Assembly (NCBI GenBank): GCA_905250025.1
Contig: CAJNOJ010000022.1
Span: 1,707-65,706, forward strand
Origin: Adineta ricciae
Lineage: Eukaryota > Rotifera > Eurotatoria > Adinetida > Adinetidae
Direction: 5' to 3'
DNA length: 64,000 nt
Below the pieces are notes generated by a model that ran no database searches, was not told the origin of the DNA, and saw only the letters and a program-made list of their open reading frames with translations. The position numbers and the translations under genes are program-made. This document shows, one piece after another, positions 23,379 to 35,297 of this stretch (position 1 is the stretch's first letter; every line of letters begins with the position of its first letter).

Positions 23379-24889
23379 ATGAAGAATATTTTTTTACTTC
23401 GAACGGCTATTGCTGTATCCCTGTTCGTCTGCACTTTTGCCACATTAACTAAAAAGTAAGAATTCGGTGGTAACTATCTCTGGTTAATGGAAGTTTCGAT
23501 TGTTTAGCTATGAGATATCCGATGGAAAATTGGAAATTCTTTTCAAGTAAATGTCCTTTCGAATGATAATATTCATTATCATGAGGTATGCTTCTTTCTT
23601 CGAAGGAATTGGCTTGATGAAAGTGGGCGAGAATACTATTCATTTTCTGAATATCAACAACGAATGATTGTTTTCAAGGAAAACTATATTCTTATCCAGA
23701 AAATGAATGAAGTTTACGGGTAAAATCATTGAATGTCTCTTGAGACGTCATTCTAAATTATCGTTGCTATTTATAGACATGATATGACATTTGAATTGAA
23801 TAAATTTGCCGATTTAACACAAGATGAATTTCGAAATACAATCTTAATGCGCCCTCAAGCACCGCCTATGCATTCACCAAAAAAGTGATTAATTATTTCT
23901 CTTTTCAACGACATATACAATTGATTTTGTTCATCATAGATACATGAAAGTTTCCGAAGTTGGGGATCTACCTGACTCATTTGATTGGCGTGATCATAAT
24001 GCAGTTACTCCTGTTAAAGATCAAGGTAAGACTAAAATAAGTGAGAAATAGTTCGCCGGATATCGATGTGAATCAATAGGATCGGTTGGCACATGTTGGG
24101 CGTTTTCAACTGTTCAAAATGTTGAAGGTCAATGGTATATGAAAAGTAAAACATTAACAAATTTGTCTGTTGAACAAGTTGTCGACTGCGATGGCATGCA
24201 AAAAGTTGATTCGTTCGTATATTCAATATTCGGTCGATCCCAAGAGAATTAAAATCATGTTTGTTTAGAGCGCAAGCTGATTGTGGTGTTTATGGTGGTT
24301 GGCCATTTCTTAGTTTTCAATATTTAAAACAACAAGTAATATCTGTTGACTTTGATCCCATTGCATAAACACAAATAAATTTTTATGATAGGGTGGTATT
24401 GTATCCGAAGACTTATATCCATATTGTGCTGGAGCAAAGAAACCTTGTGAGCCGTGCAATGCTCCAGGATATAACAAAACTTTATGTGGTCCTCCGATTC
24501 CTTTCTGTTACATGAAAGATAGTTGTGAAAGTAAATTAAATCCATCGGACTTCGTACCTGGTCTCAAAGTTGTTGATTGGAAAGCGATTAGTGAAAACGA
24601 AACGGCAATTGCCACAGCTTTGATGACAACGGGTCCATTGTCAGTTGCTCTCAATGCTGAAATGTTACAATTTTACCATAAAGGAATCTTTAACCCAATA
24701 TTTTGCAATCCAAAAAATCTTGATCATGCCGTACTTCTTGTTGGTTGGGGAATTGAAGGTTCAAAACCATACTGGATTGTTAAAAATAGTTGGGGTGCTG
24801 CTTGGGGTGAACACGGTTATTTCCGTATCTTACGTGGTAAAGGCGTTTGTGGAATCAATACCCAAGTAACAACTGCTGTGCTTGGTTAA
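23379..24889 (+). CDS. Papain-family (C1A) cysteine protease, cathepsin L/F-like
   Basis: A secreted or lysosomal zymogen in at least seven exons. A signal peptide starts MKNIFLLRTAIAVSLFVC. The I29 inhibitor prodomain contains 'YQQRMIVFKENYILIQKMN' and 'FELNKFADLTQDEF', matching the ERFNIN and GNFD regions. The mature enzyme begins near 'LPDSFDWRDHNAVTPVKDQG'. The oxyanion Gln and catalytic Cys are in QGSVGTCWAFS (split by an intron), the catalytic His in 'NLDHAVLLVGWG', and Asn in 'YWIVKNSWGAAWGEHGYF'. A Cys-rich insertion, 'CAGAKKPCEPCNAPGYNK', precedes the His domain. The donor after KVDS is weak (gttcgt). A splice acceptor lies 12 nt before the ATG, but the 297-nt gap after NDUFS4 makes operon membership uncertain. 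Confidence 0.9.
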
Positions 24890-25057
24890 AACACGACATT
24901 TCGATTTTCTTTGTCTTTCATTTGTATAAAACATCTTCATCATGTTGGTAATTCAAGCAAAAAAATGTGTATTGAAATGTATTTTGATAATTATTCAATA
25001 AAAAAAGAGAAAGAGGTAAAAACATCAATTCGGTTTCGTCTACAAAAGAATTCATAT

Positions 25058-26125
25058 TTAACAAAGAAGACGAATACTATCGCTGGGAGTAAAGAATGCT
25101 ACAACAACTCTCCATGGCAATGAACATGCGCGGGAATCAATTGGAAATTGATCGATGGTCTCAGTTCGATAATGTTCCAGGATAATTTGATGTTGATCGC
25201 AATTTAAAGTAAGAGAAATCTCATCGCCTTCAGAGAATGTTTTGTCGAAATGACTCGATCCGATTTTTTCACTTTGTACAATGCGTATGTGAGGTGTTAC
25301 CCAACCGTAAAGTGATGGAGATTTAAAAGCAGAACGCGTCATTTGTTCGAACGAATCGATAACTCCAATGAAAAGAAGTTTATTGGCCTTTTTCTCAATT
25401 TGAAAACGAATATTTGACGTTCCAGAGGCATAAGACTTTGTTAAATAAACCATTGTACTGCGTCGACAATCACCTGAGTGTTTTGCTACAAGATGATTTT
25501 CTGCAAATGTGGCATGTCCAATGAAATTCTCGAAAGTTTGATCTATTGTTGTCAGTGATGATCGACAGGGTTGTAGGTGTTGATCAGAAGAGTGACAAAA
25601 TTGTAGACCAGTCTTATCTCGCACTTGAATCATTCGAATGGCCGTTGAAATGTTTTCATCTTCGAAAATCTCGATTACTGGTGGATTTTCTAACATTTTC
25701 CGCAGTTCACGTAAGCGTTCGATCCAAAGATGGAAATCAGTTTCAGTATAATCGCCCGATTCTCGACTTGCATGTAAATCTTCCGTTAGTTTATTACAAA
25801 TATTCGTTATTTGACTTTTATTTGTATCTAAATATTGTCGTAGATCAAAACGAGCTTGTTGGGCGATTTGTTGAATTTGATTTATCGATCGTTCTTCCCA
25901 TAAACGAATACGATCGAAAAGTAAATGATGATCGTTATCGTCACGAGCTAAGTCACGTCGAAGTAAATCATATTCTTGACCAATATTATCCATTTCAACG
26001 GAAAGATCTTGTCGATGATCGCTAATGTGTTTAGCACAAAAGGATTGTTGACATCCGTCACATGTAAGAATGCTAGTATTTTTATTACATTTAGCACAAG
26101 GCTTCTTCAAATTACTCGATGCCAT
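25058..26125 (-). CDS. B-box-type zinc finger/coiled-coil protein, TRIM-like without RING
   Basis: A single 355-codon exon read leftward. Residues 8-40 form a compact Cys/His cluster, 'CAKCNKNTSILTCDGCQQSF' then CAKHISDHR, consistent with a B-box-like zinc site. About residues 50-140 are helical and Glu/Gln/Arg-rich and probably form a coiled coil. The C-terminal half (about 190-355) is mixed alpha/beta with 'YGWVTPHIRIVQSEK' and 'GDEISLTLNCDQHQIILEH', reminiscent of a SPRY-like beta sandwich, but I cannot confirm that. Intronless B-box proteins of this style are common in bdelloid genomes (general knowledge). Function is unknown, possibly ubiquitin-related or scaffolding. It converges with the cysteine protease gene. 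Confidence 0.7.
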   Translation of the reverse strand: MASSNLKKPCAKCNKNTSILTCDGCQQSFCAKHISDHRQDLSVEMDNIGQEYDLLRRDLARDDNDHHLLFDRIRLWEERSINQIQQIAQQARFDLRQYLDTNKSQITNICNKLTEDLHASRESGDYTETDFHLWIERLRELRKMLENPPVIEIFEDENISTAIRMIQVRDKTGLQFCHSSDQHLQPCRSSLTTIDQTFENFIGHATFAENHLVAKHSGDCRRSTMVYLTKSYASGTSNIRFQIEKKANKLLFIGVIDSFEQMTRSAFKSPSLYGWVTPHIRIVQSEKIGSSHFDKTFSEGDEISLTLNCDQHQIILEHYRTETIDQFPIDSRACSLPWRVVVAFFTPSDSIRLLC

Positions 26126-27874
26126 GTTTTAATTTTGAAATTTTGAACGACAGCATCAACGTTTCGGTTAAGCCAAATGACGAAGGACGAGAGAAAAGAT
26201 TTCTTTCGCATTTCTTTTTCTCAAACGGCGCACCTTTTTCTTATCGTCGAACCGTCGATACGCTTGGGAGAAGTTGTACAGTAACTCCATATTTCTTCTT
26301 CAAAGAACCTACACAAGGTGAGCGTGAGTGAGATGAATCGAAATTGATTAAATAACTTCAGGCGAAAAGCGTTCGTTTCGTTCGTTATGATTATAATTTA
26401 AAACAACGATCAGTGAAACAAATCCAAATCATCGGAGTCTCAGAATTTCTGTCTTGAGTAACTTCATCGAATGTTTTTGACGAAATAAAGATCGAGTTAG
26501 AAACTTTCATATGTAAAACCACGAATCATCTCATCGATCACTATCGATACTTGAGAGTACACGATTAAACTAAAGCAAAACCAATGATTGATCATCAAAG
26601 CTAATCGCTATACGTATAAAGAGTAAGCGATATCGCATACGAAACACTTGCTATGCTTGATAAATTTAGTATAATATTCAAAGTCTGCCTGAGATGTAGT
26701 AGTCGAGTATGTTGAGGCAATATAGAAATATAATTGTAGATGTCGTTACTATTCTATTATTTATAGATCTGCATTAAGGTTACACGGCATGAAAACACCA
26801 ATCGTTAAGTATTGCTGATGAAAAATATAGAAAAATGAAGTAGTGCAAGATTCAATCGATGGTTTTACTTTTTGGATTCTTTTTTCTTGTGATGATCATG
26901 TAAAAATAATTATTTCGTGTTTTTAGGTTTTATCTCGTCCGCTTCTTCTTCGTATCGATCCATTGAGTAATTACAAGGAAATTGCATTGTAATGGATAAG
27001 AAGAATTAGGCAAAGTAAATACGAATCTATTGATTGTTTGCTACTTATCAATCGTTTATTAATCCATATTTGGAAGTTTTTCCATTCGATTCCTATACAA
27101 ATCTTTTTACTTCCCAAGAAATGGATGAACATGAGTCACCTTTCGAATAGGATCATGTTTTCTGTCGAAAGATAAGGTTTTTATCGATCGAAGAGCGAAA
27201 AAGATCAATCATTAGAGTAATTCCAGTCAGGTATTATGAAACGATACATTCTATAAAAGAACCAATGAGAAACAAGTCTTTTAAGGGTTTCTTAAGACTA
27301 ATTGGATCGGACTAGAAAAATAGCGAATTGTCAGTTTCAATATGTAAGATCATATTTGATGGGTACATAAGCTGATCTATTTAATTAAAATCTTTAGCGA
27401 ACTTCCGGATTACTTTCCATATCATGACATCAGTTTCCTGAAAGATTCGATAGTTTACTAGATATATTATCGGAAGGGTTATTATGTTCGATGAGAATGT
27501 AAAAGATTCATGTGAAATACGTATATTGTTGTAAACTATTTCTCGATGTAAGAAAAAAGAGTTTTTCCCATGAGAAGCCATCGTGAATATTGACAGAGTA
27601 TAATTTGTTTGCAATCCCCTTTCGATGAGTGATTGGCTCCTTATACAGCAATATTTATCATCTAATGTAACATTTTTATTGATCTCTAAAGAAAATTTTA
27701 TTATCATAATTATAGATTAGACTCAAAGGTAAGAACCTGTAAAGACGTATTATCGATTAACAATGACATACCGCTGTGCATTCACGATGCATTTGATGCG
27801 AACAAATTTTTCAAATAAGCTGCAATGAACTCAGCATAGTAGTTTTTTTTGTAGATTATCTTCAAAGAACAAGA
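26126..27874. other. Intergenic region between divergent genes
   Basis: About 1.75 kb separate the leftward B-box gene from the rightward TRDMT1 gene. The only sizeable frames (about 70 codons at 26119-26331 and 108 codons on - at 27381-27707) lack domain features. An acceptor-like 'tttttttgtag' ends at 27854, 20 nt before the TRDMT1 ATG, as for other genes here. Confidence 0.5.
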
Positions 27875-28930
27875 ATGGTGTTACGCGTTCTGGAATTATT
27901 TAGTGGCATGGGCGGAATGCATTGCGCACTTGATTTGAGTGGAAGAGAATATGAGATTATTGCAGCTATCGATATAAATCCAACAGCAAATCTTGTTTAT
28001 GCATCGAATTTTCCCGAAGTTTCAATTATAAATCGTTCGATTGAAACGATACCTTTGAAACAGTGGGAAAAATGGAGTGCCGATCTATGGACAATGTCGC
28101 CTCCTTGTCAACCATTTACTCGACAAGGCAAACAAGAAGATCTAAATGATCGTCGTACGGATGGATTTGTTCACTTAATGAAAAACATTCTCTCACAACT
28201 GAATTCCAAACCAAAGTATATTCTTCTCGAAAATGTCTTCGGTTTTCAGAATTCCGATGCACATCAATTGTTATTACACACGTTACAGTCAAATCATTAT
28301 TCCTATGAACAATATCTCCTTTCTCCAATACAATTCGGCATACCTAACTCACGTCTTCGTTATTATCTCATTGCTAAACAGCAAGACCAGTTGAATACGA
28401 ATGCTTCCGTTCTTCAAACTCGAATATCAAATTTTGACCGCTTGTTAACGAAACTACACGAACAATTTCCTTCGAAATGTGGTGGCAGTTATGACAAAAA
28501 TTCTCTCCATCGAAACGATCAAATCACAGACCAATGCAGTCATTCATCCGAAATACTCATCGATTCAAATCAGTCGATGTTAATCAATGATTTTCTAGTA
28601 TCGAATGAAAACTCAGAATTTGAATTAGATGATAAGCAGTTAAAACGTGGTTTACATGTGTGTGACATCATCACTTGTCATGCGAAACGTTCGTTCTGTT
28701 TTACCAAATCTTATGGCAAATACTTTGAAGGCACCGGTTCGTTATTTCGAACAGAGACTGACCGTATTCGATATTTCACACCGAAGGAAATAGCGAATCT
28801 ACATTGTTTTCCTCAAGGGTACCATTTTCCTGAGGAGATTACCAATCGTCAGGCATACGCATTGCTTGGCAACAGCCTAAATGTTTTTGTTATTGGTGTT
28901 TTACTCGAAAACCTTTTTGAGCGCTGTTAA
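27875..28930 (+). CDS. TRDMT1: TRDMT1/DNMT2, tRNA-Asp cytosine-38 C5-methyltransferase
   Basis: DNMT2 enzymes methylate C38 in tRNA-Asp and related tRNAs. A single 351-codon exon carries the cytosine-C5 methyltransferase motifs: I 'LELFSGMGGMHCAL', II AAIDINPTANLVY, IV 'MSPPCQPFTRQGKQ' with the catalytic Cys, VI 'ILLENVFGF', VIII 'FGIPNSRLRYYLIAKQ', and X 'RQAYALLGNSLNVFVIG'. The DNMT2-specific 'CFTKSYGKYFEGTGS' separates it from DNMT1 and DNMT3. The length is close to that of animal DNMT2 proteins. The next gene starts 27 nt after the stop on the same strand. Confidence 0.95.
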   Translation: MVLRVLELFSGMGGMHCALDLSGREYEIIAAIDINPTANLVYASNFPEVSIINRSIETIPLKQWEKWSADLWTMSPPCQPFTRQGKQEDLNDRRTDGFVHLMKNILSQLNSKPKYILLENVFGFQNSDAHQLLLHTLQSNHYSYEQYLLSPIQFGIPNSRLRYYLIAKQQDQLNTNASVLQTRISNFDRLLTKLHEQFPSKCGGSYDKNSLHRNDQITDQCSHSSEILIDSNQSMLINDFLVSNENSEFELDDKQLKRGLHVCDIITCHAKRSFCFTKSYGKYFEGTGSLFRTETDRIRYFTPKEIANLHCFPQGYHFPEEITNRQAYALLGNSLNVFVIGVLLENLFERC

Positions 28931-28957
28931 CAATTTCGTTTATTTTTTCAGATCAAT
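28931..28957 (+). promoter_or_regulatory. 27-nt TRDMT1-JMJD6 gap with acceptor
   Basis: Only 27 nt separate the stop and start codons. They contain 'gtttattttttcag', an almost ideal polypyrimidine-AG acceptor ending at 28951, and no poly(A) signal. This strongly suggests one precursor RNA resolved by trans-splicing. Confidence 0.6.
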
Positions 28958-30921
28958 ATGAACTCTCGAACATTAAAACGTATTTCTAGTGTTCGTTTAA
29001 AAGCCCGGAGTGAATTAAAGCCTGAAGAGTGGGAACAACATCATTATTATTACGACCAAAATGTGGTATCTTGTTTCAAAAATCAAATCGAACGAATCGA
29101 CGCACGAAATATTACACGCGAAGAGTTCATTGAAAAGTATGAACGACCAGCAAAACCAGTCATTATTCAGCATTTAATCGACGATTGGCCAGCATTCGAA
29201 AAATGGACAGTTGAAAAACTAGGAAGAAAATATCGAAATCAACGTTTCAAAGTTGGTGAAGATGATGATGGCAAATCAGTGAAATTAAAGATGAAATATT
29301 TTCTTGATTACGCATCGAATAATCATGATGATTCGCCATTGTATTTATTTGAGTCAAGTTTCGGTGAACATCCGAAAAAGAAGCGTTTAATCGATGATTA
29401 TGATGTTCCCGAATATTTTACTGAAGATTTATTCCAGCTCGTCGGTGAACATCGACGACCGCCTTATCGTTGGTGGTGCATTGGACCACAACGTTCTGGT
29501 ACTGGCATACATGTAAGTTCCACAGTCATTTACAAATCTACTTATAACAAAAGACAACTTCTCAAACAAATGATTTCATCTGTGAATATTCCAGATTGAT
29601 CCATTGGGCACGAGTGCGTGGAATGCACTCATTTCGGGACACAAACGTTGGTGCATATTTCCTCCATCAACACCACGTGAATTACTCAAGCCGACGTCGA
29701 GTGATTCACCGAAAAATAAAGATGAAGGTATTACATGGTTTAAAGTCATCTATCCACGTACGCAACTTAGTTCATGGCCAAAGCAGTACCCTTGTCTCGA
29801 AGCGGTTCAATATCCTGGCGAAGTCATATTTGTACCCGGTATGTCACAGCAGTAGACAACACGATAGAAAAAGTAGCTTTTATTATCGAATAGTAGTTTA
29901 TTAATACTAGTGAATAGACTGTTCGACATATTCAATCATAGTTTGACATGTGCAGGATTGTAAATATGATGATCGATGAATAAAAGAAATGATTGCTCAT
30001 TCAGTTAGAGAACGAAAGGGAAGAGCCAGTCGCGTAAAGATTATTACATAAAAAGACATTTTTTTTTCTGAGGATTTTCTCACACTTCTTATCTTGTCTT
30101 ACACTGTCAGATAGATATTGCTAATTAAAAAAGATATCTCACGTGTGCTACGTTAATCTTATCTTTCAAGAATAATAACTTCCATGGCGACGAAGATAGA
30201 ATACAAGAATGGATGATCGACTGATTCGAACGAATAACCAGTTAGCAATAAACGGCTTGTTGATAGTAACACTTGGTTTAGTGAGAAAAAGAAGACAATA
30301 ATAATCATACGCCTACCTTTGTGTAGACATGTAAAAACTCCGCGAAGTCATCGATCGCCTTAAGCAGCAACAACGTTCTCGTCACCCTATTTTTCTTCCT
30401 TTCATTGTAAAATTAAAAAAAACAGCATAGTAACATTCTGTTCCTGTGCGTGACACTTTCTTTCTTGTAAAGAAAACACATTTACAAAGTAATCAGTGAA
30501 AGTCACATAGATTGCATTTCACGCTAATTCTTTCACTATTCTAGGCGGCTATTGGCATGTGGTACTGAATATGGATCTTACTGTAGCTGTGACGCAGAAT
30601 TTCTGTTCGTCTGTAAATTTTCCAACTGTATGGACACGTGTCGTTCGCAGTCGTCCGAAAATGTCAAAGAAGTTTTTGGAACGTTTGAAACGTCGTCGAC
30701 CAGATTTAGCACGGCTAACAGAGAAAATCGACGTTAATGGCGATACGGGTCCACGATCAGACACATCATCATCGAGTAGTTCATCTTCATCAGCTGATTC
30801 ATCGCCTGATTCAACAGATGAGAGCGATACAGAATCGAAACCAACAGGAAACCATCAACGGTCTTTCGAAAAGGGCGATGAATCTGTTGTGAAAAAAATA
30901 CGTGTTTCTGAACAGCAATGA
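28958..30921 (+). CDS. JMJD6: JMJD6, JmjC 2-oxoglutarate/Fe(II) lysyl-hydroxylase
   Basis: JMJD6 is a nuclear oxygenase that hydroxylates lysines in splicing factors; reported arginine demethylation is debated. Exons are 28958-29512, 29594-29838 and 30545-30921. The N terminus has '[19 protein letters not shown]'. The JmjC iron ligands are His and Asp in '[18 protein letters not shown]' (split by intron 1) and the distal His in '[20 protein letters not shown]' (split by intron 2). '[20 protein letters not shown]' follows. The C terminus has a Ser run and an acidic/Ser-rich tail, as in vertebrate JMJD6 with its polyserine tract. Intron 2 is 706 nt, far longer than neighbouring introns. Confidence 0.95.
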
Positions 30922-31078
30922 CAAATTTGCTACTTATTACTCTTATGCAATGTGTTTTTTTTTGTATCAAACGAAAACAAGAAAATTGTGCTACAAAGTT
31001 TCTGTGACAAAAGATTTCTTTCTCATCTTCTCTCAGCTAATTTCTCTTTCTAGATACCTTTTTTCTTCAATATCTGTC
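30922..31078 (+). promoter_or_regulatory. JMJD6-SFXN gap with acceptor
   Basis: The 157-nt gap holds a T/C-rich tract ending 'tttctctttctag' at 31053, 25 nt before the sideroflexin ATG. The layout resembles the other intercistronic gaps, though it is long enough for a minimal promoter. Confidence 0.4.
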
Positions 31079-32733
31079 ATGTCAGAACTCGTACACGACG
31101 CAAAAATCAAGATTGATGATCCACGTTATGATCAAAATACTTATTCGGGTCGAGGTTCGCTTTCTGATTCATTCATTCAACTAATGTCTTATAAATTCTC
31201 ATTTTCTAGCTAAACATTTCTTTTTAACAACTAATCCATTGAATCTTTTGGCTACTAGCCAACAATTGGATGAAGGTAAAGAATAAACGATGTCCATCGC
31301 TATCTAATGCCATCGGAAATGTATGCTTTCAGCAAAAAGAATTGTTGAAGAGTATCGTCATGGTGTTATTGCACGAACGGGCATGACTGTTGATGATTTA
31401 TGGAGTGCAAAATACTTATATGATAGTGCATTTCATCCTGAAACGAAAGAAAAAATGTTCATTCTTGGTCGAATGTCAGCTCAAGGTTTGAATAAAAAAT
31501 ATATTTCGATCTCTTGTTCTCTATTGCTACTGCTTCCTCTTCACCTTAGTTCCATGTAACATGTTAATTACTGGTTTTATGCTGACAGTAAAGATGAAAA
31601 CTTTTCTTTTCAATATGCGAATGAAAGTTTTTTCTTCGTTGCTAGTTTTATAAAACGGTCCCTGCTATTGTCTTTTGGCAATTTGTCAATCAATCGTTTA
31701 ACAGTATAGTCAATTATACAAATCGAAGTGGTGACAAACCAATAACGAATACTGACCTAATGAAAAGTTATGCTGTAGCAACAAGTGTAAGCTTTCTCCT
31801 TTATATGCAATGAAAATCGCCAGAATCTCTACGTTCTTCACAGAAAAGAACTTTGTAAACATCATCTGTGTCAAATTAGATCGTAAAATAGCTCTTTAAT
31901 TGCTACAATTCCGCATGCGTAGTGATGATAACTCTAAAATCGAATTAACAAATCGTAGATATGAGGAACTAACTGTTAGATCTTGATCATCTATCTCTTG
32001 AAACTTTCCTTAGATTGAGTTTTCAATCTTTCTCTTATAAAAACTGACACTTTTATTCATTAAGGCTGCCACGGCTACTGCACTTGGTTTAAAAGGTAAC
32101 AACGAATTATTTCTTAGAAAAACTTATGTCATTCAGCACGATTGTCGTTATAGCTGCTGTATCAAAATTACCACCCATCATGGCTCGGTTCGTACCATTT
32201 GCTGCTGTAGCTGGTGCTAACTGTGTGAATTTACCGTTTATGCGGTGGAATGAAATTCGAGATGGTATTGCAGTATTCGATAAAGATGGCAATCGCGTTG
32301 GAGGTAAATTGATACATCTCAGTGGAAGATTCGAATCTACATTCTCTTCTCGAAATTAGAATCGTCCCAAGCTGCAAAGAAAGCTATCACTCAAGTTGTT
32401 CTTTCACGTATCGGCATGGCTGTACCAGGTAGGAAGTTAAGCTGTACATATATTCCTTCCAATACTTTTCGCTCATCAGGTATGATTATCCCACCGATTA
32501 TTATGAATTCTTTGGAACAAAAACCATTCATGCGCCGTCGTCCATGGTTAAACAGTCCTATTCAAATTGCTCTATGTGGTGTCTTTTTAACATTTACAAC
32601 ACCCATGTGCTGCGCATTATTTCCACAGAAGAGTTCCTTACCAGTGGCGAAATTAGATGCAAATCTTCGAGAAAAATTACTACGTGATGGAATGAAAGAA
32701 ACCGATCGTGTCTATTTCAACAAAGGTCTTTAA
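31079..32733 (+). CDS. Sideroflexin (SFXN1/3-like) mitochondrial serine carrier
   Basis: Sideroflexins are inner-membrane proteins; SFXN1 imports serine for one-carbon metabolism. At least nine short exons join in frame. The N terminus has '[13 protein letters not shown]', then the family motif '[14 protein letters not shown]' across intron 1. '[20 protein letters not shown]' and '[20 protein letters not shown]' follow, the last containing the conserved NYTNR. Later come '[20 protein letters not shown]', '[20 protein letters not shown]', '[17 protein letters not shown]' and a final [15 protein letters not shown]. About five membrane helices and roughly 320 residues are normal for the family. 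The paralogue number is not decidable. It is third in the second gene run. Confidence 0.93.
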
Positions 32734-33008
32734 ATCCAAAAGCAAGATATGTGCAAACAAAACCATAAAAGAAGATATGCAATCCCATCCGTTTCTTTCT
32801 TCTCATTTTTCTCTCTCATAGTATTTATTGCATCAGTGTTGTAACCGCAGTAATTTGAACATCCCTCTATGATTGTTTCATCCGCTTATTCGTATAATAT
32901 CTTATTTTTCTTCCCTTCCGGTTGTCTTTCTTTGATTGATTTATGATTATAAATTAGAAAATAGTGGAAGTATATCTAAAGAATTCACCGTAGCATCTAT
33001 ATTTTTAG
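32734..33008 (+). promoter_or_regulatory. SFXN-PYROXD1 gap, acceptor abutting ATG
   Basis: The 275-nt gap is T-rich and ends 'tatatttttag' directly against the ATG at 33009. I see no strong core promoter. The length leaves both a separate promoter and a downstream cistron possible. Confidence 0.35.
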
Positions 33009-35013
33009 ATGCAAAAGTACCAGTTTGTTGTTATCGGTGGTGGTATAGCTGGCGTTACCTGTGTTGAAAGTGTAAATTCTTTGACTTAGAACGGATTACT
33101 CCAATCCTCTTTCTCTTCAATGAATAGATCGCGACGTTTCATCCTGAGGCACAAATCCTACTGTTAACCGGCACGCCGTTAATCAAGGCGATTACTAACT
33201 ATGTGAAAGTAAAACAATGAAAAGTTGTAATTCTTTTTAATTTAATTTTGTAAACATTTAGGTAAGCAAATTTCTCGAAGAATTTGATATTGAAGAAAAA
33301 CCATTCAGCTACTTGGCAGAACAGTACCCTAACTTGACTATACAGAATAAAGTCGTGACACGATTAGATACTGATAGACAAGTAAAGAAAAGTGGTTGGC
33401 GTATCACGAAATGGCCATGTTTTGTTTTACAGGTCATTTTTTGTATGGATAATACCCAGATGCAATATGATCAATTATGTATATGCACCGGCGCACGTCC
33501 AAAAGTAAACTAAGGGTGACAAACCTTGATTTTTTCACAAAAGGTCATATTATTTTTCTTTTTCTACTCGATTTTTAGCTACTCTCAGAAACGAACCCGT
33601 ATGTTCTTGGTATTCGTGATACAGAAACTGTTGAATCTTTTCAAAAGAAATTATCGACAGCAAAGCAAATCGTCATTATTGGCAATGGTGGCATCGCTAC
33701 TGAACTTGTGTAATGAGTGTCAAGGAAAACGACATGTTTTTATCTAGATTTGACTTCTCCTTAGGTATGAAGTCGAACATTGTTCTGTTATCTGGGCAGT
33801 GAAAGATCCACATATTTCTACAACATTTTTCGACGAAGCTGCGGCACGATTCTTTCTAGAACGAATTCAACTCGCCAAAGAAAAGCAGAAATTAAATGAG
33901 AAAAGACAAAAGTATGAAACTACCGATCGACTAGCAAGCGCGCAGAGTTCCACAGGAAATTTATGCGGTGGTGCATTAGGTCCTGATTGGGCAGCAGAAC
34001 GATCGATGAAAGGGACATCGCCAGTAAGTTCCATTTGATTTATGTAAAGTTGGACATACTCTCGTAGCAACCTAGACAAGTTCATATCGAATATGAAGTC
34101 GAAGTGAAGAGTATTCTTACATCAGACGAATATCAGGAACGAAAATTAAGTACTAACACTGTGCAGTCATCGAATGGTAGGTAACTATTCGTCGAGTTCG
34201 TCTCAAATTCTTGGCTTTATACTTCGAAGAAGTTCAGTGGCCAGTCTATGTTGAATTAACAAATGGGAAAATATTTGGTTGTGACTTCGTTATGAGTGCC
34301 ATCGGTGTGGCACCAAATGTAGAACTTTTTCTCAAGTCTACGAATGTAAAGAAAAATCATAGCTATCTACTCTGATATCTAATCAATTCTATTTCAATTT
34401 TAGTTTACATTGGGTGCTGACGGTGGGCTGCTAGTTGATGCCAATATGCGTACGTCAGTTAAGAATGTTTTTGCTTGTGGCGATGTATGTACTGCTGGTT
34501 GGGAATTAGCTGAACATTGGTTTCAAGTATAGTGTTTGTATGATTTTCTATGTGTATGGTATTGAAGTATGCATTTAGATGCGTCTTTGGTCTCAAGCTC
34601 GCCAAATGGGACACTATGCTGGTAAATGCATGCTGGCATATGCAAATAATGAACAGGATTCGTTGACAATGGACTTCTGCTTTGAACTATTTGCTCATAC
34701 AACAAAGTTTTTCAATATGAAGGTTGTTTTACTTGGTAAATATCACGAAAATGATATGAAAAAATATGAAAATCTCATTCGAATGACACCAGGTAAACAA
34801 ATAAAGTTGAAGAGTTAATACTTACTGAGAATTCTAGGGGAAGAATATATTCGTGTTACACTTAAAGATGGGCGAGTACATGGATGTGTGTTTATTGGTG
34901 ATACAGAACTCGAGGAAACATTTGAAAATTTGATTTTAAATCAAATTGATGTCAGTGCATTTGGTGAAACTTTATTGGATCCAAATATCGATATAGCCGA
35001 TTATTTTGACTGA
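33009..35013 (+). CDS. PYROXD1: PYROXD1, FAD/NAD-dependent oxidoreductase
   Basis: PYROXD1 is a pyridine nucleotide-disulfide oxidoreductase family flavoprotein; the human protein protects the tRNA ligase complex from oxidation. About nine exons with short introns join in frame. The FAD-binding Rossmann motif is at the start, '[20 protein letters not shown]'. '[20 protein letters not shown]' follows, then a second dinucleotide fold '[20 protein letters not shown]'. A large family-specific insertion comes next, including '[17 protein letters not shown]'. '[16 protein letters not shown]' and the second FAD motif '[13 protein letters not shown]' follow, then '[20 protein letters not shown]'. The tail ends IDIADYFD. 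There is no CxxxxC redox disulfide after the first fold, as in other PYROXD1 proteins. Confidence 0.92.
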
Positions 35014-35297
35014 TCATGTGCTTTTATTGATTGAAATAAAAGATCTATTTTTTTAAATCCGTCGAAATAGGAAGTGAATAACATTCTGAAAAAGCGGAAA
35101 CATGTGTCATTCATTTTCTGTAAGTATGATCCGACTATGGCAATAACGTTTGAAAGTGACACAAATATTTTTAATGGCACTTATCGGAAATAAAGAACAC
35201 GCCATTTTCAATAATGGAAGGAGCGTAAGAGAATAATATCTACACTTACTCCTGGTTGACAATTCGCAGCTTCTGCTTGCGTTAATCTCGTGGTTCG

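Noticed and set aside
25546-26025. 159-codon + strand frame opposite the B-box gene
   Set aside because: Antisense shadow of a convincing Cys/His-bearing coding exon; no independent features.
29941-30080. Possible C/D-box snoRNA in the long JMJD6 intron ('atgatga' near 29968 and 'ctga' near 30069)
   Set aside because: Boxes are short and common by chance, no terminal stem or internal C'/D' pair was found, and spacing is not distinctive.
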